In this document: positions 19,433 to 29,196 of the stretch, piece after piece
Layout of the letters: every line of letters starts with the position of its first letter
How positions within the stretch are numbered: position 1 is the stretch's first letter
Assembly: GCF_900110065.1 (NCBI RefSeq)
Contig: NZ_FOCI01000001.1
Coordinates: 248,001-312,000 of the forward strand
Direction: 5' to 3'
Length of the DNA stretch: 64,000 nt
Origin: Loktanella fryxellensis
Lineage (GTDB): Bacteria; Pseudomonadota; Alphaproteobacteria; Rhodobacterales; Rhodobacteraceae
The notes under the pieces: model-generated
What the model saw: only the letters and a program-made list of their open reading frames with translations
Databases searched by the model: none
Told to the model about the DNA's origin: nothing
Translations under genes and position numbers: made by a program

Positions 19433-20560
19433 TCAATCCTCCAGGTTGGCTTCGGCCCGGCTCTTGCCGCTCACGTCCATCGCCAGCGTGGCCGCCATGA
19501 ACGCATCCAGATCGCCGTCCAGCACACCGGAGGTGTCGGACGTCTCGTGCCGGGTGCGCAGATCCTTCACCATCTGATAGGGTTGCAGGACGTAGGAGCG
19601 GATCTGGTTGCCCCAGCCCGCGTCACCCTTGTTGTCGTGCGCCTCGTTGATGGCGGCGTTCCGGCGGTCCAGCTCCATCTGATACAGGCGCGACTTCAGC
19701 GCCTTCATGCAGATGTCGCGGTTCTGGTGCTGCGATTTTTCTGAACTCGTGACCACGATGCCGGTCGGGAAGTGGGTGATCCGCACGGCGGAGTCGGTGG
19801 TGTTCACGTGCTGGCCACCGGCACCGGACGACCGGTAGGTGTCGATGCGAATGTCCTTGTCCTGCACGTCGATCTCGATGTTGTCGTCCACCACCGGATA
19901 GACCCAGACCGAGCTGAACGACGTGTGCCGCTTGGCCGCCGAATCGTAGGGGCTGATCCGCACGAGGCGGTGCACGCCGGACTCGGATTTCAGCCAGCCG
20001 TAGGCGTTGGGGCCGGTGATCTTGTAGGACGCCGACTTGATGCCGACCTCTTCGCCCGCGCTCTCGGACTGCAACTCGACCTTGTAGCCCTTCTTCTCGG
20101 CCCAGCGGACATACATGCGTGCCAGCATGTTGGCCCAGTCGCAGGACTCGGTGCCGCCAGCCCCTGCGTTGATCTCCAGGAAGGTGTCGTTGCCGTCCGC
20201 CTCGCCGTTCAACAGCGCTTCCAGCTCCTTCTCGGCGGCGCGCGCCTTCAGCGCGGTCAATGCCGCCTCGGCGTCGGCGACGATCTCGGCGTCGCCTTCG
20301 GTCTCACCCATCTCGATCAGTTCGACGTTGTCGGCCAGATCCTGACGGATGCCTTCATAGCTCGCCATCGCATCGACCAGCACCTGCCGTTCGCGCATCA
20401 GCTTCTGCGCATGAGCGGGATCGTTCCACAGGGTCGGGTCCTCGACGCGGGCGTTGAACTCCTCCAGCCGGTGCGGCGCCGTGGCATAGTCCAGCCGCTG
20501 CGCCAGCAGGGACAGAGACTTGCGGACAGCCTCGATGGTGGTCTGGGTCTCGGCGCGCAT
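19433..20560 (-). CDS. prfB: peptide chain release factor 2
   Basis: A 375-residue class I release factor that ends translation at UGA and UAA. The catalytic GGQ is in [18 protein letters not shown], about residue 250. The stop-codon reading segment is [18 protein letters not shown]. coli RF2 has SPF at this place, here SPY, which I believe occurs in other alphaproteobacteria. The frame is continuous: the programmed +1 frameshift that controls prfB in many bacteria is absent. The length is close to E. coli RF2 (365). The gene lies downstream of mrcA on the same strand with 244 bp between, including an 11-bp dyad. Confidence 0.96.
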   Translation of the reverse strand: MRAETQTTIEAVRKSLSLLAQRLDYATAPHRLEEFNARVEDPTLWNDPAHAQKLMRERQVLVDAMASYEGIRQDLADNVELIEMGETEGDAEIVADAEAALTALKARAAEKELEALLNGEADGNDTFLEINAGAGGTESCDWANMLARMYVRWAEKKGYKVELQSESAGEEVGIKSASYKITGPNAYGWLKSESGVHRLVRISPYDSAAKRHTSFSSVWVYPVVDDNIEIDVQDKDIRIDTYRSSGAGGQHVNTTDSAVRITHFPTGIVVTSSEKSQHQNRDICMKALKSRLYQMELDRRNAAINEAHDNKGDAGWGNQIRSYVLQPYQMVKDLRTRHETSDTSGVLDGDLDAFMAATLAMDVSGKSRAEANLED

Positions 20561-20578
20561 GGCAATTCCGTTCTGGCT

Positions 20579-20617
20579 GGGGCGGTCTAGGGTATCGATG
20601 TCCAGATAGACCGCCCC
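20579..20617. repeat. 11-bp inverted repeat upstream of prfB
   Basis: GGGGCGGTCTA (20579-20589) and TAGACCGCCCC (20607-20617) are perfect arms around a 17-nt loop, ending 18 bp before the prfB start codon. There is no T-run on either strand. It could be an operator, a leader hairpin or an mrcA 3' structure. Confidence 0.5.
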
Positions 20618-20667
20618 TGCCCCGGCTGCAAGATCGCCGGGCAGAGGCCGCAGGCCGGAGGCGTGCC

Positions 20668-20811
20668 ATGTTCGGAGCGGCGATCGGCGCGGATGCCGTG
20701 ATCGGCATGGTCGCGGGTCTGATCACGGGCGAGACCGGCACCGCGATGATCCCGGGTGCTGGCGTCGGCGGCGGGCTGGCCGCCGGCGCTGGCCCGGGTC
20801 GCCCTCAGTAG
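20668..20811 (+). CDS. possible 47-residue glycine-zipper membrane protein
   Basis: A short frame begins at ATG 20668 with GGAGG six bases ahead, which is a strong ribosome site for such a small frame. The product is almost only Gly, Ala, Ile, Val and Met ([20 protein letters not shown] followed by a Gly-rich tail), with GxxxG spacing at residues 3-7 and 13-17. This is typical of glycine-zipper helices that insert or pack in membranes. It overlaps the 3' end of mrcA on the other strand by 7 bp and lies in the mrcA-prfB gap. Function is unknown; chance cannot be excluded for this length. Confidence 0.4.
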   Translation: MFGAAIGADAVIGMVAGLITGETGTAMIPGAGVGGGLAAGAGPGRPQ

Positions 20812-23324
20812 AGGCCGCCCGACGACAGCGCACCAAAGCTCGCCTTGGGTCCGACCGTGGCCGTGCCCCCGGTCGAGGTTTGGACCTGCACCGCCTGACG
20901 CGGCACCTCGTCCACCAGCGGCAGGTCGGCGGCCATCGCGAATCCACCGTCGAAGGTGATGCCGAAGATCGGCTCTTCGCCCGGACGGAAGCATTCGGCG
21001 ATCACGTTCTCGCCGCCGGCACCGTCGGGCAGGCGTGCACCGGTGAAGCGGTCGATGTTGATGAACTGGCAGTCCGCAGGCACCTTGAACGCACCGCCAC
21101 CATAGGTCTCGATGGCCTTGGACATGAAGGCATTGAACACCGGCGCGCAGATGCCGCCGCCGGACGCGCTGCGGCCCATGGGCTGCGGGTTGTCAAAGCC
21201 GATGTAGCAACCCGCCACGATGTTGGAGGAGAAGCCGACGAACCACGCGTCCTTTTCGTCGTTGGTGGTGCCGGTCTTGCCGGCGATCGGCACGGGCAGG
21301 TTGATCGCATTCTCGGCGGTGCCGCGGATCACCACGCCTTCCATCATCGAGGTCAGCTGATAGGCCGTGATCTCGTTCATCACGCGCTGGCGGTTCGACG
21401 TGATGGTGGGCGCCTCGCCGCTGGGCAGGCTGGGCAGACTGCAATCCTCGCAGACGCGCTGGTCGTGGCGATAGACGGTGTTGCCGTAGCGGTCCTGCAC
21501 CCGGTCCACCAGCGTCGGTTCCACCCGCTCGCCGCCGTTGGCGAACATGGCATAGGCGGCGACCATCTTGAACAGCGTCGTCTCGTCCGAGCCAAGCGAG
21601 GTCGCCAGCACCCGGTTCATCCGGTCGTAGACGCCGAAGCGTTCGGCATAGTCGGCCACCGTGTCGATGCCGACCTCCTGTGCCAGACGGACGGTCATCA
21701 GGTTGCGCGACTGTTCGATGCCCGTGCGCAGCGGTGTGGGGCCATAGAACTTGTTGGAATAGTTCTGCGGCCGCCAGATGCCCTGCGGCGTCTCGATCTC
21801 GATCGGCGCATCGACGACGATGGTGGCGGGGGAATAGCCGCTGTCGAGGGCGGCCGCAAAGACGAAGGGTTTGAACGACGATCCGGGCTGGCGCATCGCC
21901 TGCGTGGCGCGGTTGAACACCGACGCCTGATAGGAGAAGCCGCCCTGCATCGCCAGCACGCGGCCGGTGTTCACGTCCATCGCCATGAACGCGCCCTGCA
22001 CCTGCGGCACCTGCCGCAGGGTCCAGCGCAGGAACGCGCCGCTGTCGTCGTCGGTCATGCGACGCACCAGCACCACGTCGCCCGGGGCGAAGTTGTCGGC
22101 AAAGCTGCCAGCCATCCACGCGATGTCGTCGCGCGGCACGACGAAGGGCTCGGCATCCGTCTCCTGCACGTTCTCGATGCCGACGCGCATCTGGGATTCG
22201 CCGACCTCCAGCACCACGGCGGGGTGCCACGGGTTTTCCAGCGTGATGTCGCGGGGCACCTCGGCGGCACCCAGCGCCGCGCGCCACGCGGCTTCGTTGT
22301 CCAGGGTGCCTGCGTCGATGGCCTTGCCGGTTCCGCGCCACTGACCGAGGCCACGGTCGTAGGTTTCCAACGCCCGCTGCAGGGCATGGGCCGCCTCGAC
22401 CTGCAGGTTCGCGTCCACAGTGGCGCGGATCGCCAGACCGCCCGAGAAGAATTCATCCTCGCCGAAGTTCTGTGACAACTGGCGGCGAATCTCGTCGGTG
22501 AAATAGTCGCGGGGCGGCAGTTCGCTGCGGAAGCTGTCGTAGTCGCCGGACTGCACGGTGCGCAGCGGGGTGGCGATTGCAACGTCGTAGGCCGCCTCGT
22601 CCAGATAGCCGTTCTGGAACATCTCGCGCAGGACATAGTTGCGGCGCGCCACGGACCGGTCGTACTGACGGACAGGGTCGTAATCCGACGGCGCCTTGGG
22701 CAGGACCGCCAGATAGGCGGCCTCCTCGACCGTCAGATCGGGCAGCGCCTTGTTGAAATAGGTCAGCGACGCCGCGGTGACGCCGTAGCTGTTCTTGCCC
22801 AGAAAGATCTCGTTCAGGTAAAGTTCGAGGATCTTTTCCTTGGGCATCGCGCCCTCGATCCGGGTGGCAAGGATGATTTCCTTGATCTTGCGTTCCACGC
22901 TGCGGCTGCCGTCGAGCAGGAAGTTCTTCATCACCTGCTGCGTGATCGTGGATGCACCGCGCACCTCCTCGCCACGGGTGCGCACGGCGTCATAGACGGC
23001 GGACGCGATGCCGCCCGCGTCGAAACCGCCGTGAGTGTAGAAGTTCTTGTCCTCAGCTGAAATGAAGGCCTGCTTCACCAGATCGGGAATATCCTCGGCC
23101 GGGGTGAACAGGCGGCGCTCCACGGCGAATTCGTCGATGATCTGCCCTTCGCCCGAATAGATGCGGCTGATCGTCTTGGGCGTGTATTGCGCCAATGTGT
23201 CGTAGGTCGGCAGATCGCGCCCGTACATGTAAAACACGGCACCCAGCGTCAGCCCCAGCATCGCAAGGCCAAGGCACAGCATCGAGAAGATGCCGCCAAA
23301 GAATGACATGATGAAACGCAGCAT
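20805..23324 (-). CDS. mrcA: penicillin-binding protein 1A (bifunctional)
   Basis: About 839 residues. One N-terminal membrane helix (FGGIFSMLCLGLAMLGLTLG) is followed by a GT51 glycosyltransferase domain, with the catalytic Glu in SAEDKNFYTHGG, QQVMKNFLL and ILELYLNEIFLG. The transpeptidase domain carries the active serine in GSSFKPF, the SxN motif in EQSRNLM and the KTG triad in AGKTGTTND. It polymerises and crosslinks peptidoglycan in the periplasm. The ATG at 23324 is chosen over an upstream in-frame ATG because the family starts with this short tail and helix. The amidase gene lies 117 bp upstream on the same strand, a conserved pairing of wall synthesis with wall cleavage. Confidence 0.95.
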   Translation of the reverse strand: MLRFIMSFFGGIFSMLCLGLAMLGLTLGAVFYMYGRDLPTYDTLAQYTPKTISRIYSGEGQIIDEFAVERRLFTPAEDIPDLVKQAFISAEDKNFYTHGGFDAGGIASAVYDAVRTRGEEVRGASTITQQVMKNFLLDGSRSVERKIKEIILATRIEGAMPKEKILELYLNEIFLGKNSYGVTAASLTYFNKALPDLTVEEAAYLAVLPKAPSDYDPVRQYDRSVARRNYVLREMFQNGYLDEAAYDVAIATPLRTVQSGDYDSFRSELPPRDYFTDEIRRQLSQNFGEDEFFSGGLAIRATVDANLQVEAAHALQRALETYDRGLGQWRGTGKAIDAGTLDNEAAWRAALGAAEVPRDITLENPWHPAVVLEVGESQMRVGIENVQETDAEPFVVPRDDIAWMAGSFADNFAPGDVVLVRRMTDDDSGAFLRWTLRQVPQVQGAFMAMDVNTGRVLAMQGGFSYQASVFNRATQAMRQPGSSFKPFVFAAALDSGYSPATIVVDAPIEIETPQGIWRPQNYSNKFYGPTPLRTGIEQSRNLMTVRLAQEVGIDTVADYAERFGVYDRMNRVLATSLGSDETTLFKMVAAYAMFANGGERVEPTLVDRVQDRYGNTVYRHDQRVCEDCSLPSLPSGEAPTITSNRQRVMNEITAYQLTSMMEGVVIRGTAENAINLPVPIAGKTGTTNDEKDAWFVGFSSNIVAGCYIGFDNPQPMGRSASGGGICAPVFNAFMSKAIETYGGGAFKVPADCQFINIDRFTGARLPDGAGGENVIAECFRPGEEPIFGITFDGGFAMAADLPLVDEVPRQAVQVQTSTGGTATVGPKASFGALSSGGLY

Positions 23325-23441
23325 GGGCAGAGCCTTCGGTCCGGGAATTGGGCCGCTTATAGGGCGCACCCCCCCTTTCGTCAAAAGCTGATGCGCAGAT
23401 CTGACGCACCGTGTCGCGGCACCCGGTCACGGTTGCGACAG

Positions 23442-24638
23442 CTACTGGCGTTTCAGTCCCGCAAGGGCCGCTTCTGTCGCGGCCCAGTCCTGCAGCGCAG
23501 TCGTCAGACCCGCCACGATGGGTGCGCGGCCGTCCGCAGTGGACAGGGTGGTGCGGTCGGTGGCGTTGGACAGAAACCCCACCTCCAGCAGGATGGACGG
23601 GAAGTCGGCGGCGTTCAGCACCGCCAGCCGCCCTTCGCGCCGGGGACGGCTGTTGACCGCCGCATTCGTGCTGCGCAACCCGTCGATCACCGCGTCGGCC
23701 AGCCGGGCCGACGCCGGGGCCGTGTCAGCCCGCGCCATGCCCATCAGCACGCTTGCCACACGGTCGTCCTGCCCGGTCAGGTCGAGGCCGGTCAGCAGGT
23801 CGCCGCGTTCGTGCCGTTCGGCCATGCGCTGTGCGGCGCGGTCGACCCCTTCCGCGTTCAGGGTATAGGCAGAGGCACCGCGCGTCACCGTGTCGTCGAG
23901 GGCATCGGCGTGGAGCGAGATCAGCGCCCCCGCCCCCGCCGCCCGCGCGATGGTCATGCGATCCTCGAGCGAGACAAACACGTCCGCCTCGCGCGTCAGG
24001 ACGGCCCGCAAGGTGCCGCTGCGGTTGATCGCCTCGGCCAGCTCGATGGACAGGCGCAGCATCAGGTCCGCTTCGACCACGTCGCCGCGCAAAGCACCGG
24101 GATCGACACCGCCGTGACCGGGGTCGATGGCGATCACCAGTGGTCCATCGCGCGGCACAGGTGCACTCAGCGTGGGGTCTGGCCGCACCGGATCGTCCGG
24201 CGCACCCGCAAGAGCGGCGAAACGGTCAGGCGCGACTGGGTTCAGTTGCAGCGTCAGCCGCGCCGTGCCCGTCCCCTCGTCCACCGCCAGCCCCGCCTGC
24301 GTCACCGCCAGCGAATCCGCCAGCGTCGCCTCCAGCCGCGACCAGCCGGGGCGCGGCGTGGCAAAGGTCAGATCGGTGATGCGCCCGGTCCGCAGCAGGT
24401 CGGCGGCGATCAGGCCGGTGAAATCGACCTCTCGGAACTCGATCACCAGCCGCATCGGATCAATGAGGGTGAAGAGGCGGTAGGGGACGGGCTGCGACAG
24501 TGCCAGATCGACACTGACCCCTTCTCCCGCATCCGCGATGCCGCTGGCCGCAGGGTCGATCCGCGCAAGTCCCGCAAAGCCCTGCGCCGCCAGCGGGCCC
24601 GCCAGCAGCAGCCAAAGTGCCAGTGCGGCGCGGATCAT
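23442..24638 (-). CDS. N-acetylmuramoyl-L-alanine amidase (AmiC type)
   Basis: A 398-residue exported zinc amidase that cuts the bond between muramic acid and the stem peptide. It has a signal peptide (MIRAALALWLLLAGPLAAQG), an AMIN-like beta domain (about residues 25-130) that targets the septum, and a C-terminal Amidase_3 domain. Zinc ligands and catalytic Glu are in AIDPGHGGVDPGAL, ALISLHADAL and ILLEVGFLSNATDR. The start overlaps the stop of the aminotransferase gene by four bases. It lies upstream of mrcA, which fits a role in daughter-cell separation. Confidence 0.93.
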   Translation of the reverse strand: MIRAALALWLLLAGPLAAQGFAGLARIDPAASGIADAGEGVSVDLALSQPVPYRLFTLIDPMRLVIEFREVDFTGLIAADLLRTGRITDLTFATPRPGWSRLEATLADSLAVTQAGLAVDEGTGTARLTLQLNPVAPDRFAALAGAPDDPVRPDPTLSAPVPRDGPLVIAIDPGHGGVDPGALRGDVVEADLMLRLSIELAEAINRSGTLRAVLTREADVFVSLEDRMTIARAAGAGALISLHADALDDTVTRGASAYTLNAEGVDRAAQRMAERHERGDLLTGLDLTGQDDRVASVLMGMARADTAPASARLADAVIDGLRSTNAAVNSRPRREGRLAVLNAADFPSILLEVGFLSNATDRTTLSTADGRAPIVAGLTTALQDWAATEAALAGLKRQ

Positions 24639-25777
24639 CCGCGCGCCGCCATGTAGCGGCGCAGGCGCGCCAAGCCTTCGACCATGTCGGAGGTCGCGCC
24701 CGCATAGGACAGGCGCAGCCAGCGGTGGCCGTCCACCGGGTCGAAGTCGAGGCCCGGCGTCACCGCCACCCCTGCGCGTGCGAGGATGTCGGCGGCAAAG
24801 GCGCGGCTGTCGTCCGTGTGGGCCGACACGTCGGCATAGATGTAGAACGCCCCGTCCGGTGGGGCCATCGTGGTGAACCCCGCCTGTGCCAGACCGTCCA
24901 GCAGCAGCGTGCGGTTCGCCTGATAGACGGCGAGGTTCGCGTCCAGTTCCGGACGGCAGTCCATCGCGTGCAGCGCCAGACGCTGACTGGCGTGGGGCGC
25001 GCAGATGAACAGGTTCTGCGCCAGCCGTTCCACCTGTCGGACGTGATCGGCGGGGACGACCATCCAGCCCACGCGCCAGCCGGTCATGCTGAAATACTTG
25101 GAAAAGCTGTTGATGACGTAGCAGTCCTGCGTCACCTCCAGCGCGCTGACGGCGCGGGTGCCATAGGAGATGCCGTGATAGATCTCGTCCGAGATCAGGG
25201 CCACGTCGCGCGCCGCACAGGCCTGCGCCAGCGCGTCCAGTTCGGGCGCGTTCAGCATTGTCCCGGTGGGATTGGCGGGCGATGCCACGATCAGACCGGC
25301 CAGATCGTTGGTCGCCACGTCGTCGGGTTGCGGCTGATAGCGGCCCTGCGCGGTCGTCGCAATCTCGACGGGGCGCAGTCCCATCGCCTTCAGGATCTGG
25401 CGATAGCTGGGATAGCAGGGCAGCCCCAACCCCACGCGGGCGTCGTTGTCGAAGAGCGCCGAGAACGCCAGCACGAAGGCCCCAGACGCGCCCGCCGTCA
25501 CCACGACCCGCGCGGGATCCAGGTCCACGTCGTGCACTTCACCGTAATGCTGTGCGATGCGGGCCCGCAGGGCGGGCAGGCCCAGCCCGACGGTATAGCC
25601 CAAAGGTTGTGCCAGATCGGCGGTCAGCGCGGTTAGCGCGCCCTGCGGCGCGCCTGTGCCGGGCTGGCCCACCTCCATGTGGATGATCGACCGTCCCGCG
25701 TCCTCGGCGGCGCGGGCGGCCTCCATCACGTCCATCACGATAAAGGGATCGACGTCCCCGCGGCTGGATGTGCGCAT
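24635..25777 (-). CDS. pyridoxal-phosphate aminotransferase (class I/II)
   Basis: A 380-residue fold-type I aminotransferase. The pyridoxal lysine is in INSFSKYFSMTGWRVGW (about residue 235), with HMEVGQPGTGAP near the N-terminus, ASPANPTGTML and ISDEIYHGISYG for cofactor and substrate binding. The segment resembles aspartate or aromatic aminotransferase-like enzymes; the amino donor is not clear. The ATG at 25777 is chosen because MRTSSRGDVDPFIVMD matches the family start; the frame is open further upstream. It overlaps the amidase gene and is divergent from the DsbA-like gene. Confidence 0.88.
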   Translation of the reverse strand: MRTSSRGDVDPFIVMDVMEAARAAEDAGRSIIHMEVGQPGTGAPQGALTALTADLAQPLGYTVGLGLPALRARIAQHYGEVHDVDLDPARVVVTAGASGAFVLAFSALFDNDARVGLGLPCYPSYRQILKAMGLRPVEIATTAQGRYQPQPDDVATNDLAGLIVASPANPTGTMLNAPELDALAQACAARDVALISDEIYHGISYGTRAVSALEVTQDCYVINSFSKYFSMTGWRVGWMVVPADHVRQVERLAQNLFICAPHASQRLALHAMDCRPELDANLAVYQANRTLLLDGLAQAGFTTMAPPDGAFYIYADVSAHTDDSRAFAADILARAGVAVTPGLDFDPVDGHRWLRLSYAGATSDMVEGLARLRRYMAARG

Positions 25778-25912
25778 GCTCTGCCCCTGTTCTTGTTGGT
25801 GCCGTTGTGCCCCCCGGCCCCCCGGCCCGTCAACCGTTCCCGGCCGCGCACCTTGGCAGGCGGGCCGGGATCTGCGCATAGTGTCGGGCGAATGAACCCG
25901 AGAGTGCCCCAG

Positions 25913-26638
25913 ATGACCCGTGCCCTGTTGACCGCCACCGCCCTGACGCTGACCCTTGGCCTGCCTGCCGCCGCACAGGATGACGATGCCGCCTTCGGCG
26001 AGCGCGTCCGCGCCTATCTGCTGGAAAACCCGCAGGTCATCATGGAAGCCGTCGGCATCCTGCAGGCGCAGGAGGCCGAGATGGCCGCACTGGCCGATCA
26101 GGACATGGTCGCGGCCCAGTCGGAGGCGCTGCTGAACGACGGCTATTCATGGGTCGGCGGCAATCCGGACGGCGACATCACCGTGGTCGAGTTCATGGAT
26201 TACCGTTGCGGCTATTGCAAACGCGCCTTCCCCGAGATCGAGAGCCTGCTGCAGGCCGACGGCAACATCCGCTTCATCGTCAAGGAATTCCCGATTCTTG
26301 GCGAACAGTCGGTGCTGGCGTCGCAGTTCGCCATGGCCGCGCAGATCGTCGCGGGCGAGGACGCCTACAAGGCGGTCCACGAGACGCTGATGAGCTTCAA
26401 CGGCGAGATCACGGAAGACAGCCTGCTGGCGCTGGCGGACAGCCTCGATCTGGACGGGGCGGCGATCATGGCGGGCACCGCAGACCCGGAGGTGGAGCGC
26501 CGCATCGCCGCCAACCGCGCGCTTGGCGAGAGTCTGGCGATCAGCGGGACGCCGACGTTCGTGGTGCAGGACCAGATGGTGCGCGGCTATGTGCCCGCCG
26601 CCGACCTGCAGCGGCTGGTGGACGATCTGCGCGGCTGA
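25913..26638 (+). CDS. DsbA-family thiol:disulfide interchange protein
   Basis: About 241 residues, secreted to the periplasm (signal peptide MTRALLTATALTLTLGLPAAAQ). The thioredoxin-fold catalytic motif is MDYRCGYCKRAFPEI (CGYC, about residue 98), and the cis-proline loop is in SGTPTFVVQDQ. An N-terminal helix ENPQVIMEAVGILQ is shared with Com1/DsbA-like proteins of alphaproteobacteria. It would form or shuffle disulfides in exported proteins. An ATG 21 bp upstream (25892) is in frame; 25913 gives the better signal peptide and a GAGAG ribosome site. It is convergent with ispG, with a shared hairpin over the stop codon. Confidence 0.88.
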   Translation: MTRALLTATALTLTLGLPAAAQDDDAAFGERVRAYLLENPQVIMEAVGILQAQEAEMAALADQDMVAAQSEALLNDGYSWVGGNPDGDITVVEFMDYRCGYCKRAFPEIESLLQADGNIRFIVKEFPILGEQSVLASQFAMAAQIVAGEDAYKAVHETLMSFNGEITEDSLLALADSLDLDGAAIMAGTADPEVERRIAANRALGESLAISGTPTFVVQDQMVRGYVPAADLQRLVDDLRG

Positions 26639-26649
26639 GGCCGCGCAGA
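26626..26649. terminator. bidirectional hairpin between dsbA-like gene and ispG
   Basis: A perfect 10-bp stem (26626-26635 with 26640-26649) has a TGAG loop in which the TGA is the stop codon of the DsbA-like gene. It fills the 16-bp gap to the convergent ispG stop and can serve both genes. There is no long T-run on either side. Confidence 0.6.
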
Positions 26650-26654
26650 GCAGC

Positions 26655-27791
26655 TTATTCCGCCGCCGTCTCTGCCTGCGCCGCTTCTGCGTCCAGCACG
26701 GCGGCGCGCTGTTCGACCTGTTCGACGATGTGGTCGATCATCGCATCGTTGCTCAGCTTGTGGCTTTGCTTGCCCGCCAGATAGACCATGCCCGACCCGT
26801 TGCCGCCGCCGGTGAAGCCCACGTCGGTCATCAGCGCCTCGCCCGGGCCGTTGACGACGCAGCCGATGATCGACAGGCTCATCGGGGTCTTGATGTGTTC
26901 CAGACGCTTTTCCAGCGCCTCGACGGTACGGATCACGTCGAACCCCTGCCGCGCGCAGGACGGGCAGGAGATGATGTTCACGCCACGGTGCCGCAGGCCC
27001 AGCGATTTCAGGATCTCGAACCCCATCTTGACCTCTTCCACCGGGTCGGCGGACAGGCTGACGCGGATCGTGTCGCCGATCCCGGCCCACAGCAGGCTGC
27101 CCATGCCGATCGCGGACTTCACGGTGCCCGACATCAGGCCGCCCGCTTCGGTGATGCCGAGGTGGATGGGAGCGTCCGTCAGTTCGGCCAGCTTCTGATA
27201 GGCGGCGGCGGCCATGAACACGTCGGACGCCTTGCAGCTGATCTTGAACTCGTGAAAGTCGTTGTCCTGCAGGATCTTGATGTGATCCATGCCGCTTTCG
27301 ACCATCGCGTCGGGGGTCGGTTCGCCGTATTTGTCCAGCAGGTGCCGTTCCAGCGATCCGGCGTTCACGCCGATGCGGATGGAACAGTTGTGGTCGCGGG
27401 CGGCCTTGATGACCTCCTTCACCCGGGTCTCGTCACCGATGTTGCCGGGGTTGATCCGCAGGCAGGCGGCGCCCGCCTCGGCGGCCTCGATCCCGCGTTT
27501 GTAGTGAAAATGGATATCCGCCACGATCGGCACGCTGACCTCGGGCACGATCAGGCGCAGGGCGCGGCTGCTCGCCTCGTCCGGGACCGAGACGCGGACA
27601 ATGTCTGCGCCCGCATCCGCCGCCGCCTGGATCTGGGCGATGGTCGCCTTGACGTCGGTGGTCAGGGTGTTGGTCATCGTCTGCACGGTGATCGGGGCAT
27701 CGCCGCCCACGGGCACGTTGCCCACCATGATCCGACGGCTCTTGCGACGGTCGATCTGGCGCCAGGGACGGATGGAATGCAGGGATGACAT
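26655..27791 (-). CDS. ispG: 4-hydroxy-3-methylbut-2-enyl diphosphate synthase
   Basis: A 378-residue iron-sulfur enzyme of the MEP isoprenoid pathway. The N-terminal TIM barrel starts [20 protein letters not shown]; the C-terminal [4Fe-4S] domain has its cysteines in [14 protein letters not shown] and [10 protein letters not shown]. Length is normal. It lies 115 bp downstream of the rodZ-like gene on the same strand, the order also found in E. coli (rodZ then ispG), so this pair is an old conserved neighbourhood. Confidence 0.97.
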   Translation of the reverse strand: MSSLHSIRPWRQIDRRKSRRIMVGNVPVGGDAPITVQTMTNTLTTDVKATIAQIQAAADAGADIVRVSVPDEASSRALRLIVPEVSVPIVADIHFHYKRGIEAAEAGAACLRINPGNIGDETRVKEVIKAARDHNCSIRIGVNAGSLERHLLDKYGEPTPDAMVESGMDHIKILQDNDFHEFKISCKASDVFMAAAAYQKLAELTDAPIHLGITEAGGLMSGTVKSAIGMGSLLWAGIGDTIRVSLSADPVEEVKMGFEILKSLGLRHRGVNIISCPSCARQGFDVIRTVEALEKRLEHIKTPMSLSIIGCVVNGPGEALMTDVGFTGGGNGSGMVYLAGKQSHKLSNDAMIDHIVEQVEQRAAVLDAEAAQAETAAE

Positions 27792-27906
27792 AGGACTGAC
27801 TTCTCATCGGGGCTGTTGGCCGCAACCTATGCCCTTGGTCGCCAACCAGCAACCACAAGCGCCGCGATTGTGATGGGCTGCAGACGCCGCAGCAGTGTGC
27901 CGCGGC

Positions 27907-29196
27907 TCAGTCGGCCAGCGGCACCTGCGGGGCTGCGCCGCCGGGCACCGTCTGTGCCGGCACGGCCACCTCGGCCACATTCACGATGGCGGCCAGGTCG
28001 CCATCGCGGCCCAGATCGGCGACCTGATAGGTCGTCGTCAGGTTGTCGGCGGACAGCGCCAGATTGGACGTGACCTGCCCGCTGGGACCGGCCGGCCCAT
28101 AATGCTGACCGTTGACGGCGAAATACACGGCGCCACTTTCGCCCACGCGCAGGGTCGCGGGCTCTTCGGTCGCGGGCAGGGCAAAGGTGTCGCCGGCGTT
28201 CATGATCCCCTCAAAAATCACCGACTCGTCGGCGGCGCGCACGCGCACCCAGGCGGGGCGCACGGCGACCAGTTGCACCTCGGGCACCGGGCCTTCGCTG
28301 ACGCGGATCGTGCCGGGGGCCACGGTGCCATCCGCCCCGGGGGTGTCGATCACCAGACCCTGTGCGGCGATCACCGCATCCTCGACCGCCTGCGCCAGAC
28401 CGCTGTCCACGCCCGCCAGACCCAGCGCGCTGGGCGCATCGGCCATCAGGGTCGAGATCGGGGCGTCCCGCGCGACCAGCACCGGCACGTCCAGCGCCTG
28501 CGGACGATAGAGGCGATCCAGCGCCTCCGGCGTGGGCGGGGTATAGCCGGGCCCGGTCTGCTGGGCCGCGTCCGCCATCTGCGCCATGCCGCCACCCGCC
28601 AGCGGGTCAAGGTTGCTCAGCACCACGGGCGTCTGGTCCACGGGGGCCAGACGGACCTTCTGCACCTCTTGCAGGACGGACCAGCCGCCATAGCCAAGAC
28701 CGCCGATCAGTGCGACCAGCACGAGGATGGAGCCGATGGCACCCGGCTCGATCCCGGAGAACAGCCGTTCGCCGCGCGGCACGAAGGGGGTGGCCGACGC
28801 CGAGAAGATGTCCTTGCCAAGACCTGCCTGCGGGACGTCCGCACGCGGCGCGCGGGTCGAGGAGGCGGCCGCCGACATGCCGTGCGCCGTCGAGAACCCG
28901 CTTTCGCGGCAGAACGTTTCGAACGCGACATCCGGGTCCATCTGCAGGTAGCGGGCATAGGACCGCACGTAGCCTGCGATGAAGCCAGGGGTGTCGAAGG
29001 CTGCGGGGTCTGCATTCTCGATCGCGGCAATGTAGGCGGCCTTGATCTTCAACTCGCGCTGCACGTCCAGCAGGCTCTTGCCCATGGTGGCACGTTCGCC
29101 GCGCATCATGTCGCCAAGACGCATGTCGAATGCGTCGAAACCTTTGGTTTCGGTGTCTTCAGCCGCCTTGGCGCGCCGAAAGCTCTTTACGATCAT
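27907..29196 (-). CDS. rodZ: RodZ-like cytoskeletal protein (HTH + DUF4115)
   Basis: A 429-residue bitopic membrane protein. The N-terminal helix-turn-helix domain (LGDMMRGERATMGKSLLDVQ, about residues 27-95) faces the cytoplasm and would bind MreB. One membrane helix (AIGSILVLVALIGGLGYGGW) lies near residues 180-200. The periplasmic part ends with a DUF4115 beta domain (TLRVGESGAVYFAVNGQHYG). It helps maintain cell width and wall elongation. The Ala/Pro-rich linkers are longer than in E. coli RodZ. It is upstream of ispG; the start is the ATG at 29196. Confidence 0.88.
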   Translation of the reverse strand: MIVKSFRRAKAAEDTETKGFDAFDMRLGDMMRGERATMGKSLLDVQRELKIKAAYIAAIENADPAAFDTPGFIAGYVRSYARYLQMDPDVAFETFCRESGFSTAHGMSAAASSTRAPRADVPQAGLGKDIFSASATPFVPRGERLFSGIEPGAIGSILVLVALIGGLGYGGWSVLQEVQKVRLAPVDQTPVVLSNLDPLAGGGMAQMADAAQQTGPGYTPPTPEALDRLYRPQALDVPVLVARDAPISTLMADAPSALGLAGVDSGLAQAVEDAVIAAQGLVIDTPGADGTVAPGTIRVSEGPVPEVQLVAVRPAWVRVRAADESVIFEGIMNAGDTFALPATEEPATLRVGESGAVYFAVNGQHYGPAGPSGQVTSNLALSADNLTTTYQVADLGRDGDLAAIVNVAEVAVPAQTVPGGAAPQVPLAD

